64,000 nucleotides of DNA from Erythrocercus mccallii (GCA_013397435.1 VZRG01002565.1:31087-95086); one strand, 5' to 3'. Shown: positions 1 to 11,800, counted from the first letter of the stretch. Numbers and translations are program-made. The notes: a model not told the origin generated them from the sequence alone.

Positions 1-13
1 TCCCCTTCACTTT

Positions 14-120
14 CGTGGGCGTGAATCTACATTTACACTGGCGCCCTGGGCATCGCGTCCAGCGCCTCATAGGAAGCATCTGCCCAGAAGTTTATGTGGG
101 CGTTTGAGGGGAGAAAAGGC
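14..120. promoter_or_regulatory. Possible GC-box/EGR-like regulatory patch
   Basis: The first bases contain CGTGGGCG at 14-21, which matches eight of nine bases of the EGR-family consensus GCGTGGGCG. A second GTGGGCG lies near 96-102. CpG-containing words such as ggcgccc and atcgcgtcc sit between them, so CpG frequency is higher than in the AT-rich DNA that follows. I infer a possible regulatory patch or the edge of a CpG-rich element that starts left of the window. No transcription start can be placed, and an 8 bp match can arise by chance. Confidence 0.2.
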
Positions 121-330
121 AGAGAGAGAGAGAGGACAGGTAGAGAGGCCTTCATTTTTTGCCTCTGCGTGTTTGGCCCTAAACACCACCTCTTCCCTGT
201 ATTAAATCACTCCAGTAGTGCATTTGCTGCCAACATTCCACTTCCTTTGTATTGCAGATGCCACTGGGCTCCCTGGCACCTCGGCTGAAAGCCGTGGTAG
301 CCCTGCAGAGCTCAGAGGCCCAGGGGTGTC

Positions 331-505
331 ACTTGCCCTCAGCTATTACAGTATTGTAAAGTGTAATTGACTTAAGCATGTCTTTGCTGTCTGCAGCCCA
401 AGCCCACAGGGCCCTGTTTGTTGCCATTAAAAATTTAAAATAAACATCGAGGCTTTGATTGACTTTGGAGTCCTGGTCCGCATTTAAAACAGGCACCTTC
501 GGCTG
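331..505. promoter_or_regulatory. Candidate conserved non-coding element
   Basis: This AT-rich block has many homeodomain-type cores (TAATT, ATTAAA) and TGATTGAC-type words. It contains a run of A/T words at about 425-445 followed by ttgattgactttgg, and it has no repeat signature or useful open frame. The texture resembles developmental enhancers conserved across amniotes. That is a judgement from composition only. It lies about 1 kb upstream of the first CpG island, which would suit a cis-regulatory role. Confidence 0.25.
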
Positions 506-880
506 GGCCAGTGTGGGGCTGAGTGGGTACAGCTAATCCCTGTGTGGAGATGTTTAAAGGACAGGTTCATGATGCCACCAAAAGCACCAGCATGATTGTT
601 TTGTACCCTGTGTAACTGCTCATTCTATCAGCCACAGCCCACGAGGTTGGACACAGGAGTCCAAACACTGCATCTTGCTAAGCTGTGGTGTTTTCACTGA
701 GACAAGATTGGTTCTAAAGGCCAGGAGAAATGCTTGCAGTGATGCTTGGTGAAGAACAGGATTCCTACCTGACAAAGACACACATCCAACCCCCTAAATC
801 TAGCTATCTGTATTTCTTAGTCCCTTCTTAGCAAAGAGCACTGAATCTGTTTAGACCGATCTTGCTCCCAGATCCCCTTC

Positions 881-897
881 TTTTTTATAGGTGAGGT
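881..897 (+). other. Possible recursive splice site
   Basis: A pyrimidine run ending in TAG (acceptor-like, up to 890) is followed directly by GTGAGG (donor-like, from 891). Acceptor and donor thus abut with no exon between. Such zero-length sites are known in very long vertebrate introns. The donor is decent, but AG is preceded by TAT rather than a clean tract, and the motif can occur by chance. Confidence 0.15.
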
Positions 898-1342
898 AGC
901 ACAGTAGCACACAAACCTGATGCACAGAAAGGACCAATCATTGTAACCAGTGCTGTGAGCCGGGCTACTGCTGCCGTGATAGCTGTGACACTCTGCAGAG
1001 ATGGGGGAAGCTCATTGTAATTGCAAACATTGCTAGGAGTGCTGCTGTCCCCCCAGTGCTTCCAGTGGCACACGAGGACAGCCACACTGCACTTAGCAGA
1101 GACACTGTTATGTCCACACCACGCTTAGAGTCACAATTACTCGCAGTAATAACACTTAAAGCAATAGCGTGTCTTTGCTGTTTCTATTGCCACAGAGTGA
1201 AACATCTCAAGTACCTATTCTAAGAGACGGGACAAATGTGGAATGAAATCAGAACCAAATCTTTGTAGCAGTCTTCCCCTCGGCATCCCGAGACATGCCG
1301 GCATGTTGTCACTGAAGGTGAAAACTAGTTGGGTTTTAGGAA

Positions 1343-2014
1343 ATGTCTGGACAGACTTTTGGAGCTGAGTCGAAGAGTCACAGCACGCACATGAAAGGGC
1401 ATCCTCTACACCTCGGGATAGCTGAGCGAACCAGCAAAAAGGCAGGAGGATGCCTCGGTCTCCCTGCGCCCTCAACCACAGCCACGTCTACATGGGAGAT
1501 CAAGTCTCCCGAGGAGAAGGGGACAGGAGGACCGGGACCCTGCCCCCGGCATCATCCCTCTACAGTCTCCCCGACGCCCTCCAGGCCAGCCCGGGAGGGG
1601 GATCCCGGCGGGGCAGGGAAGGAGGGTCCAGTACTTGGTGAAGTCCCCGGGAGCTCGGGGAGAGGCCACCCCGCCGTGCTGAGCCCCAGCCCGGCGGCCG
1701 CCGGGCGCCCCGCGGGTCCCAGCCCTGCGCGCACCCGCGGGCGGCTCCCCAGCCCGCAGAGAGCGCACACCAGGGAGGGCTGCGGGGTTATTTCGGCAGG
1801 GCGATTTCCCGGAGCAGCACAGGACGTGTCCCCGTGGTATCCCCGAGCGGAGGGGACGCGTTGGGTCGGAGCGCAGCCGAGCGGGGAGCGGGGACAGCGA
1901 AGGACGGGAGCCCGCATCGCACCGCAGCCCCGCACTGGGGCCGCCTCCGCGGCTTCACGGCTGTTCCCGGGTGAAGAAGAGGTCTGCAGGCAACAACCGA
2001 GCTCATCCGGATGA
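1343..2014 (+). other. 223-codon open frame in CpG island, probably not a gene
   Basis: This is the longest open frame in the window. Its product is rich in Gly, Pro, Ser, Arg and Ala, has no recognisable domain, signal peptide or membrane segment, and mirrors the GC-rich base composition. Overlapping frames on the other strand are also long (98 and 127 codons), as expected when stop codons are rare. I keep it only because a first exon could lie here. A non-coding reading is much more likely. Confidence 0.12.
1450..2005. promoter_or_regulatory. CpG island 1, possible promoter
   Basis: The sequence changes sharply from AT-rich to GC-rich and CpG-dense, for example gcccggcggccgccgggcgccccgcg near 1689-1714, and then falls back to AT-rich after about 2010. 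In vertebrates such islands usually mark promoters of broadly expressed or developmental genes. No TATA box, start codon in a recognisable protein or clear first-exon donor settles the strand. The 223-codon forward frame (1343-2014) that crosses it is expected from low stop density in GC-rich DNA. It could be the promoter of a long non-coding RNA, an alternative first exon of a gene outside the window, or an orphan island. Confidence 0.6.
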
Positions 2015-5000
2015 ACTCCGAGCGATTTTCATGAACGACGGCTTTTGGCTTTTCTTCCCATCAAGCACAAACTGCTGCCTACGATACAACAACGATGATC
2101 TTAAGATTTAAGCAGCATAAAGTAACAAAACAAAACATGAAAATCCCCTCTCGGTGGGAGTCTCGTGGTTTACCCTCGCCCCAAACTAGAACTAGGAACT
2201 CAGGGAGATCTGAACGAAATGAACATTTAAAGGGAACGTCAAATGACTTGCCAAGTGTTAAATTCCTTAAAAAGTTCGTTTCAACTTAATGTTAACTCCC
2301 ACAGAATTGACCAGTGTTTATCGGAATGCTCAAAAAAATCCAGCCTACACCCCTTGATGGTCTGGGTGGCTGAATATCTCCCTCTCCCCCTTCTCCCCCC
2401 AAGCAGCTGCAGCCAGAACTCCTTAATAGCCAGTAAATTCAATCTTTTATCTGAATGCTAACAAAGAAAGGATGAATTCAGAAACCTTAAATAGACCTAC
2501 TGTTGACTTCAGCACAGCTTGAGACAGCCTTTTTTAATAATAAAATATTCCAAATTTTTAGTGTGTTTGTATCAAATTACATTTCCTCTTAAACGAGATG
2601 GCAACATTTCTGTTACTTAGAATTTTAGACTGGCATAACACAGCAATGAAATCATTATTATCTGAAGCTGTTTTAAATTCCCATAGATTATGTCTAAAAC
2701 AAGTAATTTCTGGCCAGCACAACCTATTATTAAGAAAATTTTGTGAGTCAAGAATTAAATTGAATGTCCTCAGGTTGAAAAATAGTAACCTTGTTTTCAC
2801 CTTGTTCTCACTAAAGCTATTGCACTGAGATCTTCCTTAAAGTTTCCTGGACTTATCTGTAAATAAATGCACCACTTTTTTGAATGGTCACGATGTTCAC
2901 ACGGAATCTATGTTTAAGTGGAGTTAAGATAAACAGTGCATCTCAACAATTTCAAGTAAAATACATTACAATACATTACCTTGGGTTATAGAGCTAAGAA
3001 AAATTACATTTAGAAATCTGTATTTGTTTGGTTGTTGGACTGCACAATAAAGATACAAAATCAACCTTATCTCTCTGTCTGGGCTTCTATTAGCCCACAC
3101 AATAATAACTAGAGTGATTTAGTATCATCTCTAGATGAACTTCTTTCTTTTTCAAGATTATGTTTTTTAAAGCATGTTTATACAGCTTATTTCCTTATAG
3201 TAAAATACTGTGACAGGAAGGAAATGAAAGATGCTAAAATATTAAAATTTATATTAAAAACTGCATTCTATCCTTAGTGTGCAGAGTTAAGAGTACTGGA
3301 GATTTTAAGTGCTTCAATATTTTTCTGTATTTATATTATTTCATAATTCTAAAATTCTTTATCATATTAAAAAAAATCAAAAACCACAAAAAAAAAAAAA
3401 ACCCAAACCAAGCCATCCATATAAAATTCTTCCTTTAGTTACTATATGACCTTGACTTACTTCCATCTTACTGTCATTTTTGTTTTGCTTAAGAATTCTT
3501 TTTTTTTTTTTTAAATAGCAGTCTTACTCTTGCAACGTTCCTACAGAATGTCTTCCCCCCAAGACTATAAATCAGGTGAAAGCTTGAAGACTTTGTCATC
3601 CTGTTGCACATTCAAGCAGCAGCTAGAAAAAGACAACTGTAGTGTGGCTTGAAGATCTTTCTTGACTCCTGTCTTTGACCTTTTTGTTTCAAGTGCTAAG
3701 ACTATTTTCCCTCCTTATTGCCATGGCCGGGTTCCAAAATCATCCTTTACAAAGGTCCTGTGGCAAACTGGACTTATAGTAATTAAGTATTTTCAGCAGA
3801 CCAGTATAAACTAAGAGAAGTCACTTGTTGGATTTGTCCATACAAAGAAAAAATAATTTCCCCAAACAACCAGAGATTTCATTTCAAGATAGAATTGCAA
3901 GAAATCTCTTCTCATAGTAATAAAATAGCCTCCAATATTCATGTATACAGAGATATCCATAATGTATGTTGGCCCTGAAAGATTCCTCAGAGGGCAGAGG
4001 GAGAGATCAAATAGAGGTCAAGTGAGTAACTGTTTATAGATGGTTAACTAGAATGACAGAGAACTGTGGTAGCTGCTTTTGTAGCAGTATTTAAAAGTTT
4101 AAGCTTGCTTCCCTGGGAGTTCTGCATGTGATTTCAGTGCATACGAAATTGGCCCTTAAGGGCAGACTCCATCTCTTTTTTATCCCAGCAGAGTACATCC
4201 CAATTTGGTCTAACCTTTCATGAAGAAACTCAAAACGTGATAAATTTTGCTTGGTTTTGTTATGAACATAGCTCTTGGCCTCACTGCAAGGAGTTTCCTG
4301 AAAGCTTGGGGCAAAACAGAGCCAAGTTTGCTGTGTTCTGCCTCTCCCTCTGAGCACCAAGCTGACACCACAGAGGGGATTTCATTCCAAGAGTGTTTCA
4401 AACTGTGTGGCTTTGCTTGGGTTTCGCTTGGACTGTTCAGGTTCACTGAGCTTGCAGGCCACTGCAAGGAACCCGGACCTCAGCAGTAAAGGTTCTCTCT
4501 TCCCAGCAAGAGGAGGTACCTGGGAGGTCTGGCCAGGGCCAAGCTCAGCTCTGCCTTTATACTCTCTCTATGGGAAAGTGATGCACAGACAACCAGACCA
4601 TTAGAACTGAAACGGTTTAAGAGTCTGCAGGGAAAAGATTTAGCCCAGTGTTCAGGTCAGAATGGTCAGGGGTCCTTACAACACCCATCTCATTTCTTCC
4701 TGGCTTTCATCTGACTAATCAAATATAAGTCACATGCTTCTTGGGATTTGTTTTTTCTGTTATTTTTTGCTTTTAATTTAAGATAGTCATGAACAAAACA
4801 CCATAACCCAAATATCTATAGACTCTGGGGATTTTCAGACTCTGAAACAAACTTTCCAGCTGCATTCTTCCTCAACAAAGACCAGGGATTTGTCTATTAA
4901 CAGCTTGCGAGGTGCAATAAGAACAGATCTGCAGAGCAAAGCAGTCATTCCATTCCATTTTAAGGAGTGTTTTTTAGTCTAGCTGTAGTCTTGTCCTAAG

Positions 5001-5120
5001 AACTGAACTGCTATCTAGCAAGAAGACTGTGTGCCCTTCTGGAGTTAATTTTATGACTTTTTTCATCCTAAAAGAATCTCCCTCACACATTCAGAAACAG
5101 CTCCGCGATGCAAAGCAAAT
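2015..5120. other. AT-rich non-coding DNA
   Basis: No gene, RNA gene or clear repeat was recognised between the two CpG islands. The block is AT-rich, with homopolymer runs near 3387-3402 (A) and 3499-3512 (T). The stretch 2490-2790 is free of repeat signatures and has enhancer-like AT words such as atcattattatctg. It may hold a conserved element, but this cannot be judged from one sequence. Confidence 0.5.
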
Positions 5121-5129
5121 AGGGATAGG

Positions 5130-5345
5130 GCTTCAAAAAGTCCACGCCGAAAGCAGATCGCGGGTCCCGATTAAATCCCACTGGTAGGTGCGAGCGCAGA
5201 GCGCGGAGCGCGGAGCCGGCTCCGCACCGCCGCGGCCGCCCGGGCTGCGCCGCCGCCGCTTGCGTGTCCTGGGGGGCCCTCTAGTGCCTGCAGAGCGGCT
5301 CCGGCTGCCAGAAACTCCGGGAAAGCCTCTCCTCACCCTCCAGCT
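5130..5345. promoter_or_regulatory. CpG island 2 (short), possible promoter
   Basis: A short CpG-dense patch contains repeated gcgcggagcgcggagccgg and ccgccgcggccgcccggg words around 5199-5242. A donor-like CTG|GTAGGT occurs on the forward strand near 5180-5189, at the left edge of the island. Another donor-like TAG|GTAAGA lies further right near 5712-5720. The island abuts a long pyrimidine tract. A promoter or alternative first exon is plausible. The strand is undecided and no coding frame is recognised. Confidence 0.5.
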
Positions 5346-5368
5346 CTGCTCGGCTTTCGGCTTTTATA

Positions 5369-5489
5369 TGTCTTCTTCTCTTTCCTTTTCTTTTCCATTA
5401 TATTTGTCGTCTTTTTATTTTTCCCCCTTTCACTTTCTTTTCCATTTTCTTTTTTCCTCCTTCTTTTTTTTTTTCTTTTTTTTTTCTTA
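5369..5489 (+). repeat. Polypyrimidine (T/C) tract
   Basis: About 120 bases are almost entirely T and C on the forward strand, ending in long T runs interrupted by single C bases. It follows the CpG-dense patch directly. It is low-complexity DNA. The forward open frame crossing it, Ser/Phe-rich, is a by-product of the composition. Confidence 0.85.
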
Positions 5490-5646
5490 ACCTCCTCCTT
5501 TCTGCAAATATTCAGGAAAAATTTGAAAATTTGAATTTTTATAAATGCCTTTTTATAATTAAAAAAAATCCATTATTTTAGTGTTGCTTCGGAAAAGTCT
5601 TAGAGCCAATTAAACCATGAATATAGTCATTTTGAACAAGAGGAAG

Positions 5647-5714
5647 CACAGAGTTACATCACATAAAAGACAAGAATGACCACAGAGCCACATCACATAA
5701 AAGCCCAGAGTAAT
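5647..5714 (+). repeat. Two-copy 34 bp tandem duplication
   Basis: Two adjacent copies of a 34 bp unit are present, 5647-5680 and 5681-5714. Both start with cacagag and share the core acatcacataaaag, differing by a handful of substitutions and no indel. The copies have diverged modestly, so this is not a very recent event. No function is evident. Confidence 0.85.
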
Positions 5715-6664
5715 AGGTAAGATAAAAATGATCAAGGGAAAAAAGGATGTGTGAGGGAAAGGCTAGTGTGCTATGTGGCCAGAGCCAGGCATTAGAGCCT
5801 GGGCAGCATATTCAGAAAATATCTGCCTGCTGATGAGGCACATAAATTAAATCTAGTTTAGAGATTTGTTCTCTGGGCTATGGGCAGCTGTATTATTCTC
5901 ACATTGAAGTGAGATCCAGCAAACGGATTTTTTGTGGTGATGGAAACATTTTGTTTGCTGGAACTGTTCTGACATTCATTGTGTAAAGTTGCCAGATGGC
6001 AAAAATGGTTAGTTTGCAATAAACAATCATTAGCATCACTTAAGATATATGTCACTCACACGACAAGAACATGTGTCTTGCGGGTCCAGGCCTAATTGGT
6101 GTGTGGAGATTGGGACACACCAAATGCAATAATTTGCTCACTTGCTGGAGTGGTGTTTTACTCAGAGCTTTCCTGGATCTTACAACCAATAGCTGACTGC
6201 ATAACTGAGATTTTCAAAGCCAGCTCCTAAACCTTTGCTCACTTAGAGGGGAACACCTGGCCAGAAATGAGTCCCTGAAGGACACACCCGTGACCTGCCA
6301 CTCCCCCAGCGTGTTAGCAGAAATATCAGCTAGTCATTTCTCCTCCTTTGAGTAGCTCTGGTCTTGTGGCTGTAGCTACTCCTCTTCTGCTTCAGTATTT
6401 TGGGCCTGGATACGTTTCAGGAGATTATCACCATTCATGCCAAAACACAGAGGGAGTAAGACCAGTTGGTACTCCTAGAGTATCATTCAACCTAATGGAT
6501 CCCCAGCTGCTTATAAAACTTCAACCATCCACAAAGAGCATCAGAGTCATTCAGTTACAAAACATGGAGAAGTACACTAAAGCCAGTATAGCCCTTTTTT
6601 CTCACAGTGCAGGGTTGTTTCTGACTGAATATTTATTGCCATTGTGTTTAATTGGTGCTTAAAA

Positions 6665-6900
6665 GTTTTTAGAGATTCAGCTTCTATTTCTTCCCTCAAG
6701 AGGTCTTTCTATAGTCCAATATGACTTACTATCAGAAGTCTTTCCCTCATGTCTCTACTTTTAAATCCTCTCTTCTGGAGTGTAAAAAATCTATTTATGC
6801 TAATTTACTACTTTACAGTATTCCTCTCTGGAGATGGTTTCTGTTTCCTCTTTGACCCACACAACTAAATGATAAATGTCCATGTTTTTCATTGTCCTAT
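6665..6900 (-). repeat. Possible very old CR1/L3-like fragment
   Basis: The order of words here (ctctttcc-like tracts, a middle segment resembling ctttccctcatgtctctac, then tttaaatcc) loosely follows the reverse complement of the 3' part of old CR1/L3 LINEs. Divergence is high and the match comes from memory of the family pattern, so boundaries are approximate. It could equally be unrelated pyrimidine-rich DNA. Confidence 0.3.
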
Positions 6901-7459
6901 ATCATGAGTTTTAGAAATGTTGCTCTTGTTGTATCTCAGTTCACAAAAAGGCACTGAGATTTGATTCTGTATAGGTGGTTTTATACTTTTAAGCTTTTGT
7001 GGCTTCGTTGGCTCACCAAAAGCAGCTTGTATGCCATTTTCAACCTGGCAAAGACCATATAGATAAGGGATTCATACAGTATGAATTTCATGTCAACAAG
7101 TTTAGTCATGATTTTAATTGACCAGATCAGAACACTAATGTGCAAAGAGCAAGCATTTGACAAAAGTATCTCTGCAGGGGTTTGTGATCGCATTTTTAGG
7201 AGTTTCTCAAAATTACTAATCTCAGAAAATTCCGTATATTCATAACTATATGGCTGCAGGAATTGGTTCCTCAAAACTTGCTTCATTCAGTAAAAAACAC
7301 TGAGATCTAAACAAGGTAGTTTAGAAGAAAATTTGTCAGACAGTTTTGCATTTCTTCTAATCAACGGTGATTTCTCAGATTTTCAGGAAAAAGAACTGGC
7401 TCAAAATGTGTGTATATGTATTTAAACCCCTGCACCACCTTCTTGTTTTGTGACATGTC

Positions 7460-7516
7460 CATTAAGCTAAGCCCTAAGAACTTGACATATACATTAAGCT
7501 AAGCTCTAAGAACATC
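7460..7516 (+). repeat. Two-copy 32 bp tandem duplication
   Basis: The unit starting cattaagctaagc occurs at 7460 and again at 7492. Both copies continue with c/tctaagaac before diverging. The copies are nearly identical over about 23 bases. This is a simple local duplication with no open frame or known motif. Confidence 0.8.
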
Positions 7517-7979
7517 AGCCTCCCACAAGGGAATAAAGTAGGTGTTTAAACTTGGCACAGTCACCCCCTTCACACATGCATACAATCAATTCCCCAGCAT
7601 CTGCAGCACAGTTCACTACAACCTTTTTCGGTGTGTGTTAATTTAGCGTGTACACGAAGCTCTGACAGTGTATCCCAGGTGGAGGGACTGATCCTTGGCC
7701 CCGCTCCCATTTTGTAGAGCAAACACAGCACAGAGGTGTCAACATCTGTTAGAGCTTCACAGCTGGACATTCCCCACGTGCAGTGAAGTGCCCAACACAG
7801 GTCTGCCTGGTGCTCTCACCCTGCCCTGGTGCAGATCCCTCAGTGGTATTTGGGGGCAGGTCTGGTGTGGGACCTGAGCTTGGTGTGTTACAGAGCAGGG
7901 AGACTTCACTGAGAGAGCACAACCAGCTGACAGCCACTGTGGCATTTACAGATGCAAAGGATGCTGAGGAAGATGCATG

Positions 7980-8085
7980 AGAACAGTGCAAAGGCTACAT
8001 TATTTCAGATCAAAGGTCTGTGTAGCTCAGAATCCCTTCTCCAGCCATGCTCAAGAGCAGATGCTCAAGAGTGGAGGGCAAGCAT
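7980..8085 (-). repeat. Ancient CR1 LINE fragment, reverse orientation
   Basis: The forward strand resembles the reverse complement of the 3' end of old sauropsid CR1 copies. Words like gaac...ggctac...ttcagatcaaaggtc are followed by gtagctcagaatccc and agcagatgctcaagag. These correspond to the well-known segment meaning 'agaccaaaggtccatctagcccagtatcc ... agcagatgctt' in reptile and bird CR1. The copy is highly diverged and short, with the element's 3' end at the left. Identification is from remembered consensus only. Confidence 0.55.
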
Positions 8086-8089
8086 GGCT

Positions 8090-10298
8090 GGAGCTCCCTG
8101 CAGCAAGCCCTCCCAGCACATGGCCCAGAGTCTGGGCTCAGCTCCAAGAAGGATGTGAAGCTCCTAACATCCCACTGATTTCAGCAGTTTCAAGCAGGTC
8201 TCGCATCATTTGATTTTAGCAGGGAATCAGAAACTTCAGTAGAAAGAAAGAACTGTGGATATAGACTCTGGTTTTTGAAAAATTTTGTACTGTTCTTTTG
8301 AACTTTGTTTTGAAAAAAAAAATTCCAGCTTTCTTCCACAACCCACCCTGATTATAAACAGCCTTTTTAAGCTCCTGCAATATCTGAAAAACTGCAGTTG
8401 GAATTTACAGAATAATAAATGCCTGCCCTGAAGATAAAGTCAAGAACACCTGGAAACAAGAATAATATTGTCCCTTCCTTGCCCAGCAGGAGCTCATGGC
8501 AATATCTACTGTGCAATAAAGTACCTATCAATAACCTCATTGGAAAAGCCCAAATGGTAGAGCTACTAAGACAGCAGGCACCAGAATGGGAATTCAGAGC
8601 AAAGAGAGACTTTAGGCTTGAAAGATCAGTCCTAGAATGCTACATCTGTGAGGTTACAATGGTGTTTCTCCCTATGTCCAGCTAGCAAATTATAGCCAAC
8701 TAGCTTTTCTTGTGAAGAAGAACAAAATTAATTTCTGTAGCGTGCCCATCTAAGGACATAAATCCTGTTTTTTGCAATCCCTTTTCCCAGAATAACACCA
8801 CAGCAAACATCCCCTTCTCTTGTAACTGAGGAAATGAGAAGGAATGCGCCTGGACTAAGACACTCTGCACAAGAGGCCAGTATCTGATGTGCTGGCTCGT
8901 AAACAACACAAGAAGATTTTCTCTGGATTTACAGCCTCATTGGTTCCATGGGGGCTGTAGTTTTCCCTTTTACATTTCTTGGAGGTGTTGCATGTGCTCT
9001 CAAACAGGAGATGTGATGTGGAAACAAAAGCTTTTCAGATCTCCCACAGAAGGTAGCTTTTTCCTCCCAAGCAAACACCCTGACCAGGTGGACTGCCTGC
9101 AGCTGCAATGCAGGAGCAAAAGTAAGTTGCTTAAAGGTCATAAAACCCCTTGGGCTTAGCTTTTATTTGTGGAAGAAAAATCCAGGTGGCAGATGCTTCT
9201 CTGCACTCCTCCTAACATGTGCCATGAGAATGAACCTGCCTGAATCTCCACAATACAGGTGAAGAAGAAAGCAGCTGTGTTGGCTGTATGAAATATATCT
9301 CTATGTAGACATTACTGTACAATGTTCTTTATATGTTTGTGGGGTACCTGATGGCCTGCAGCTGCCATCTCAGAAGTACTTGGGTGTATGGGCTTCTTAT
9401 CATCTGGCAGGCACGCTGCACATGTGAGCTGATCCAAACAGCATTAGAAGCCTATATCTAGGCATTCAAGTCCCACACAGAGGATTCTATCCTGGTGTTT
9501 TATTCCCATTTTAAGGGTAGAAGAACCAAGACAAAGTGTTCATCTGAATAATGGCTGCAAGAGTGTCCTTTTATTTGGGGTGAAGCAGCATCTGGAAGGC
9601 CAAATCTTGCTTGCTTGCTGCAGATGAGTGCTGCCAGGTCCAGCTGGCTGGTGTGATAATTCCAGCCTTTGGAAAACAAAAGTGGCTGAAGCACATGGCA
9701 CAGCATCTTCTGTCCTGACTGACACAATGACAGCTGCACCAGGGCACTGATTGAGAGAATGAGGACTGATGTGGCTGATCTGTACTGCCCCTGCTTTGCC
9801 ACCCGGGTCCTTGAGGGAAAGTTACTGGAAAGAGATCAGCACTAAAAAGCAGCAAGCACAGTTCCAGGCATGGAGAGTTCAAGGCTATCAGATCCTTGGT
9901 GGCCTGGGACTGCTGCTTCTAGAAGGGTCAATGCAGAAAGGATTAACTCACTGGCAAAGGGCCCAGTGAGTGTGGGGCTTCCTTCCAAAACCTCCCAGCC
10001 TGAAGGGCTTAATTCAGCCCTAACTCCAGATGCTACAAAACAAGACAAATAGGAATTTCCTAAACATGTACTCTGCTAGGACTGTGAGGCTGGAAGAGAG
10101 AGGGAGAGGATCATGCTCATCAGGGAAAACAGCCCAGAGCACCAAGGTAGTACACTGCTGTGAGGCAGTGGTAAAGACAGATGAGCAAGAGCTGCCTGGT
10201 ACTTGCACTAGGACCTGACTCAGAGAAGTCATCTTCCATAATTTCCACTGTCTGCAAGCCCAGAGGCTGCTTATGGCATGCTCTGCAGCCAGCCCATC
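8090..10298. other. Non-coding DNA, nothing recognised
   Basis: No gene or identifiable repeat was seen. Short open frames on both strands overlap one another and have no family features. Confidence 0.5.
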
Positions 10299-10520
10299 TA
10301 ATCTCCCTATTTTTTTATTTCTGCTACCCTCTCATCCTTCCCTTTGCTCATCTTACACATTTACCCTTAGTTCATTTCCACATTTTTCAATTTTTGTTCC
10401 TCCAGCTCCCTACTTCTCTCTTCCTTTTTCCTCCTTTTCTCTCCTCATCGTCCTGCTCTGCCTCTGTTCTGCCTCTCCTTTTCCTCATCCCACTCTTCCC
10501 ACATGCTCTACTTCTCTGGA
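10299..10520 (+). repeat. Pyrimidine-rich low-complexity block
   Basis: More than 200 bases are strongly enriched in C and T on the forward strand (ctcctcc, ttcctttttcctcc and similar words). The two overlapping forward frames of 100-125 codons, rich in Leu, Phe, Ser and Pro, are products of this skew and not a membrane protein. The region is not a perfect repeat. Confidence 0.75.
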
Positions 10521-11800
10521 AGCACCTTCTAGAGTACTGGGTCCTACAGAGCCATTAGGGATGCATAGGCATTAGCACTGTCCCTGGGCATGTGGAACCT
10601 GCACCTTTACGAGATACTGCCCAAGACATCTTGTGCTCAGGAAGGAGGGCTTAGAAATATCTGCTGTCTGTGTCCTTTACTCTGTGGGATGTATGAGAGT
10701 GTTCTTTCAGCATTCCTGTGTGGCCAGTACTAGGTCCTCTCACTTTCATAGAAAACATTTAATTTCTAAAAGTTATAAATCTGTGTAGGTTAAAAAGTAC
10801 ATCAAGGTTTGTGGACTCCAAGGTTATACAGTACAAGGAAAAATCTTCTGGTCTGAGTCAAAATCCCATAATCACACAATAACCCTCTTATTCCACACCT
10901 CTTTAATTCAGTCTGCTGACAGAGTCTTTCAAAGCCCACTTGAAATATTAAGGACTTTCACTTAATTGCGGCCTCAATTTATTCTGCATCCATTTATCAA
11001 TAACTTGTTCTTGCATGATACAATCTATGGCATGGTGAAACTCTTCTCCCTCACTTACAGCAAAACTTTTAGCTAGTCTTTTTGAGAATTTTTCCAGATC
11101 TGGCAATGGCAAACCTTTTGGTGTTTACATGTCCAGTGCAGTTAGCACAGAAGTCACAAGCAGCTACAGCCCCATCATGCAATCTTCAGTGCCATCCTTC
11201 ATCTATTTCCACTTGAACAGGGTTATCTAGCTGGTGCCATCTAACTCTGGAAGGTTACACTTCATTTAGATGTACTGAGTAAATTCTCAGCCCCACTGAT
11301 ACTCCATCTTCCAACAGCAGGGGTAAAAGGGCAGACGATTGTTTACGTTGGTTTGAGGCTCAATCATAATGTCGGGTTTTGTCTGAGTGGAAGTGCAGAA
11401 TTGGAGCAGCTGGCAAAATTCAGGAAAACTATAGGATCCTCTTCAGATCAAAGGCAGTCACTTTCTTCTTTATTCCCACAACTGATCTTAAGGAACTCTC
11501 TTGTGCTCTTTAAAAGAAAAAAAATAGTCATCATTTCCTCCTCCATCTCTTTTTTCATTGAATCTGATTGAAAATTTCTCATCAAAGGTTTTTCAGTAGA
11601 TATTTGAGCTCTTGGTGAAGAGAAAAAAAGTCTCAGTGCCCTTGGAAACATTCAATTTTTCACTAAATAAACAAACCAAATTATTTTTAGATAAGAACAG
11701 CAGAGTCAGGGGAGAAGAGCAGGAGGATACTGGGTCTCAGTGGAAAGGCAGTATGTTTTGTGTCAAAATGGAATATATTTCAACAAGCAGTACAGGCTCA

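Noticed and set aside
10181..10575. Apparent hydrophobic, membrane-like forward frames
   Set aside because: They are translations of a pyrimidine-rich block, which encodes Leu, Phe, Ser and Pro by default.
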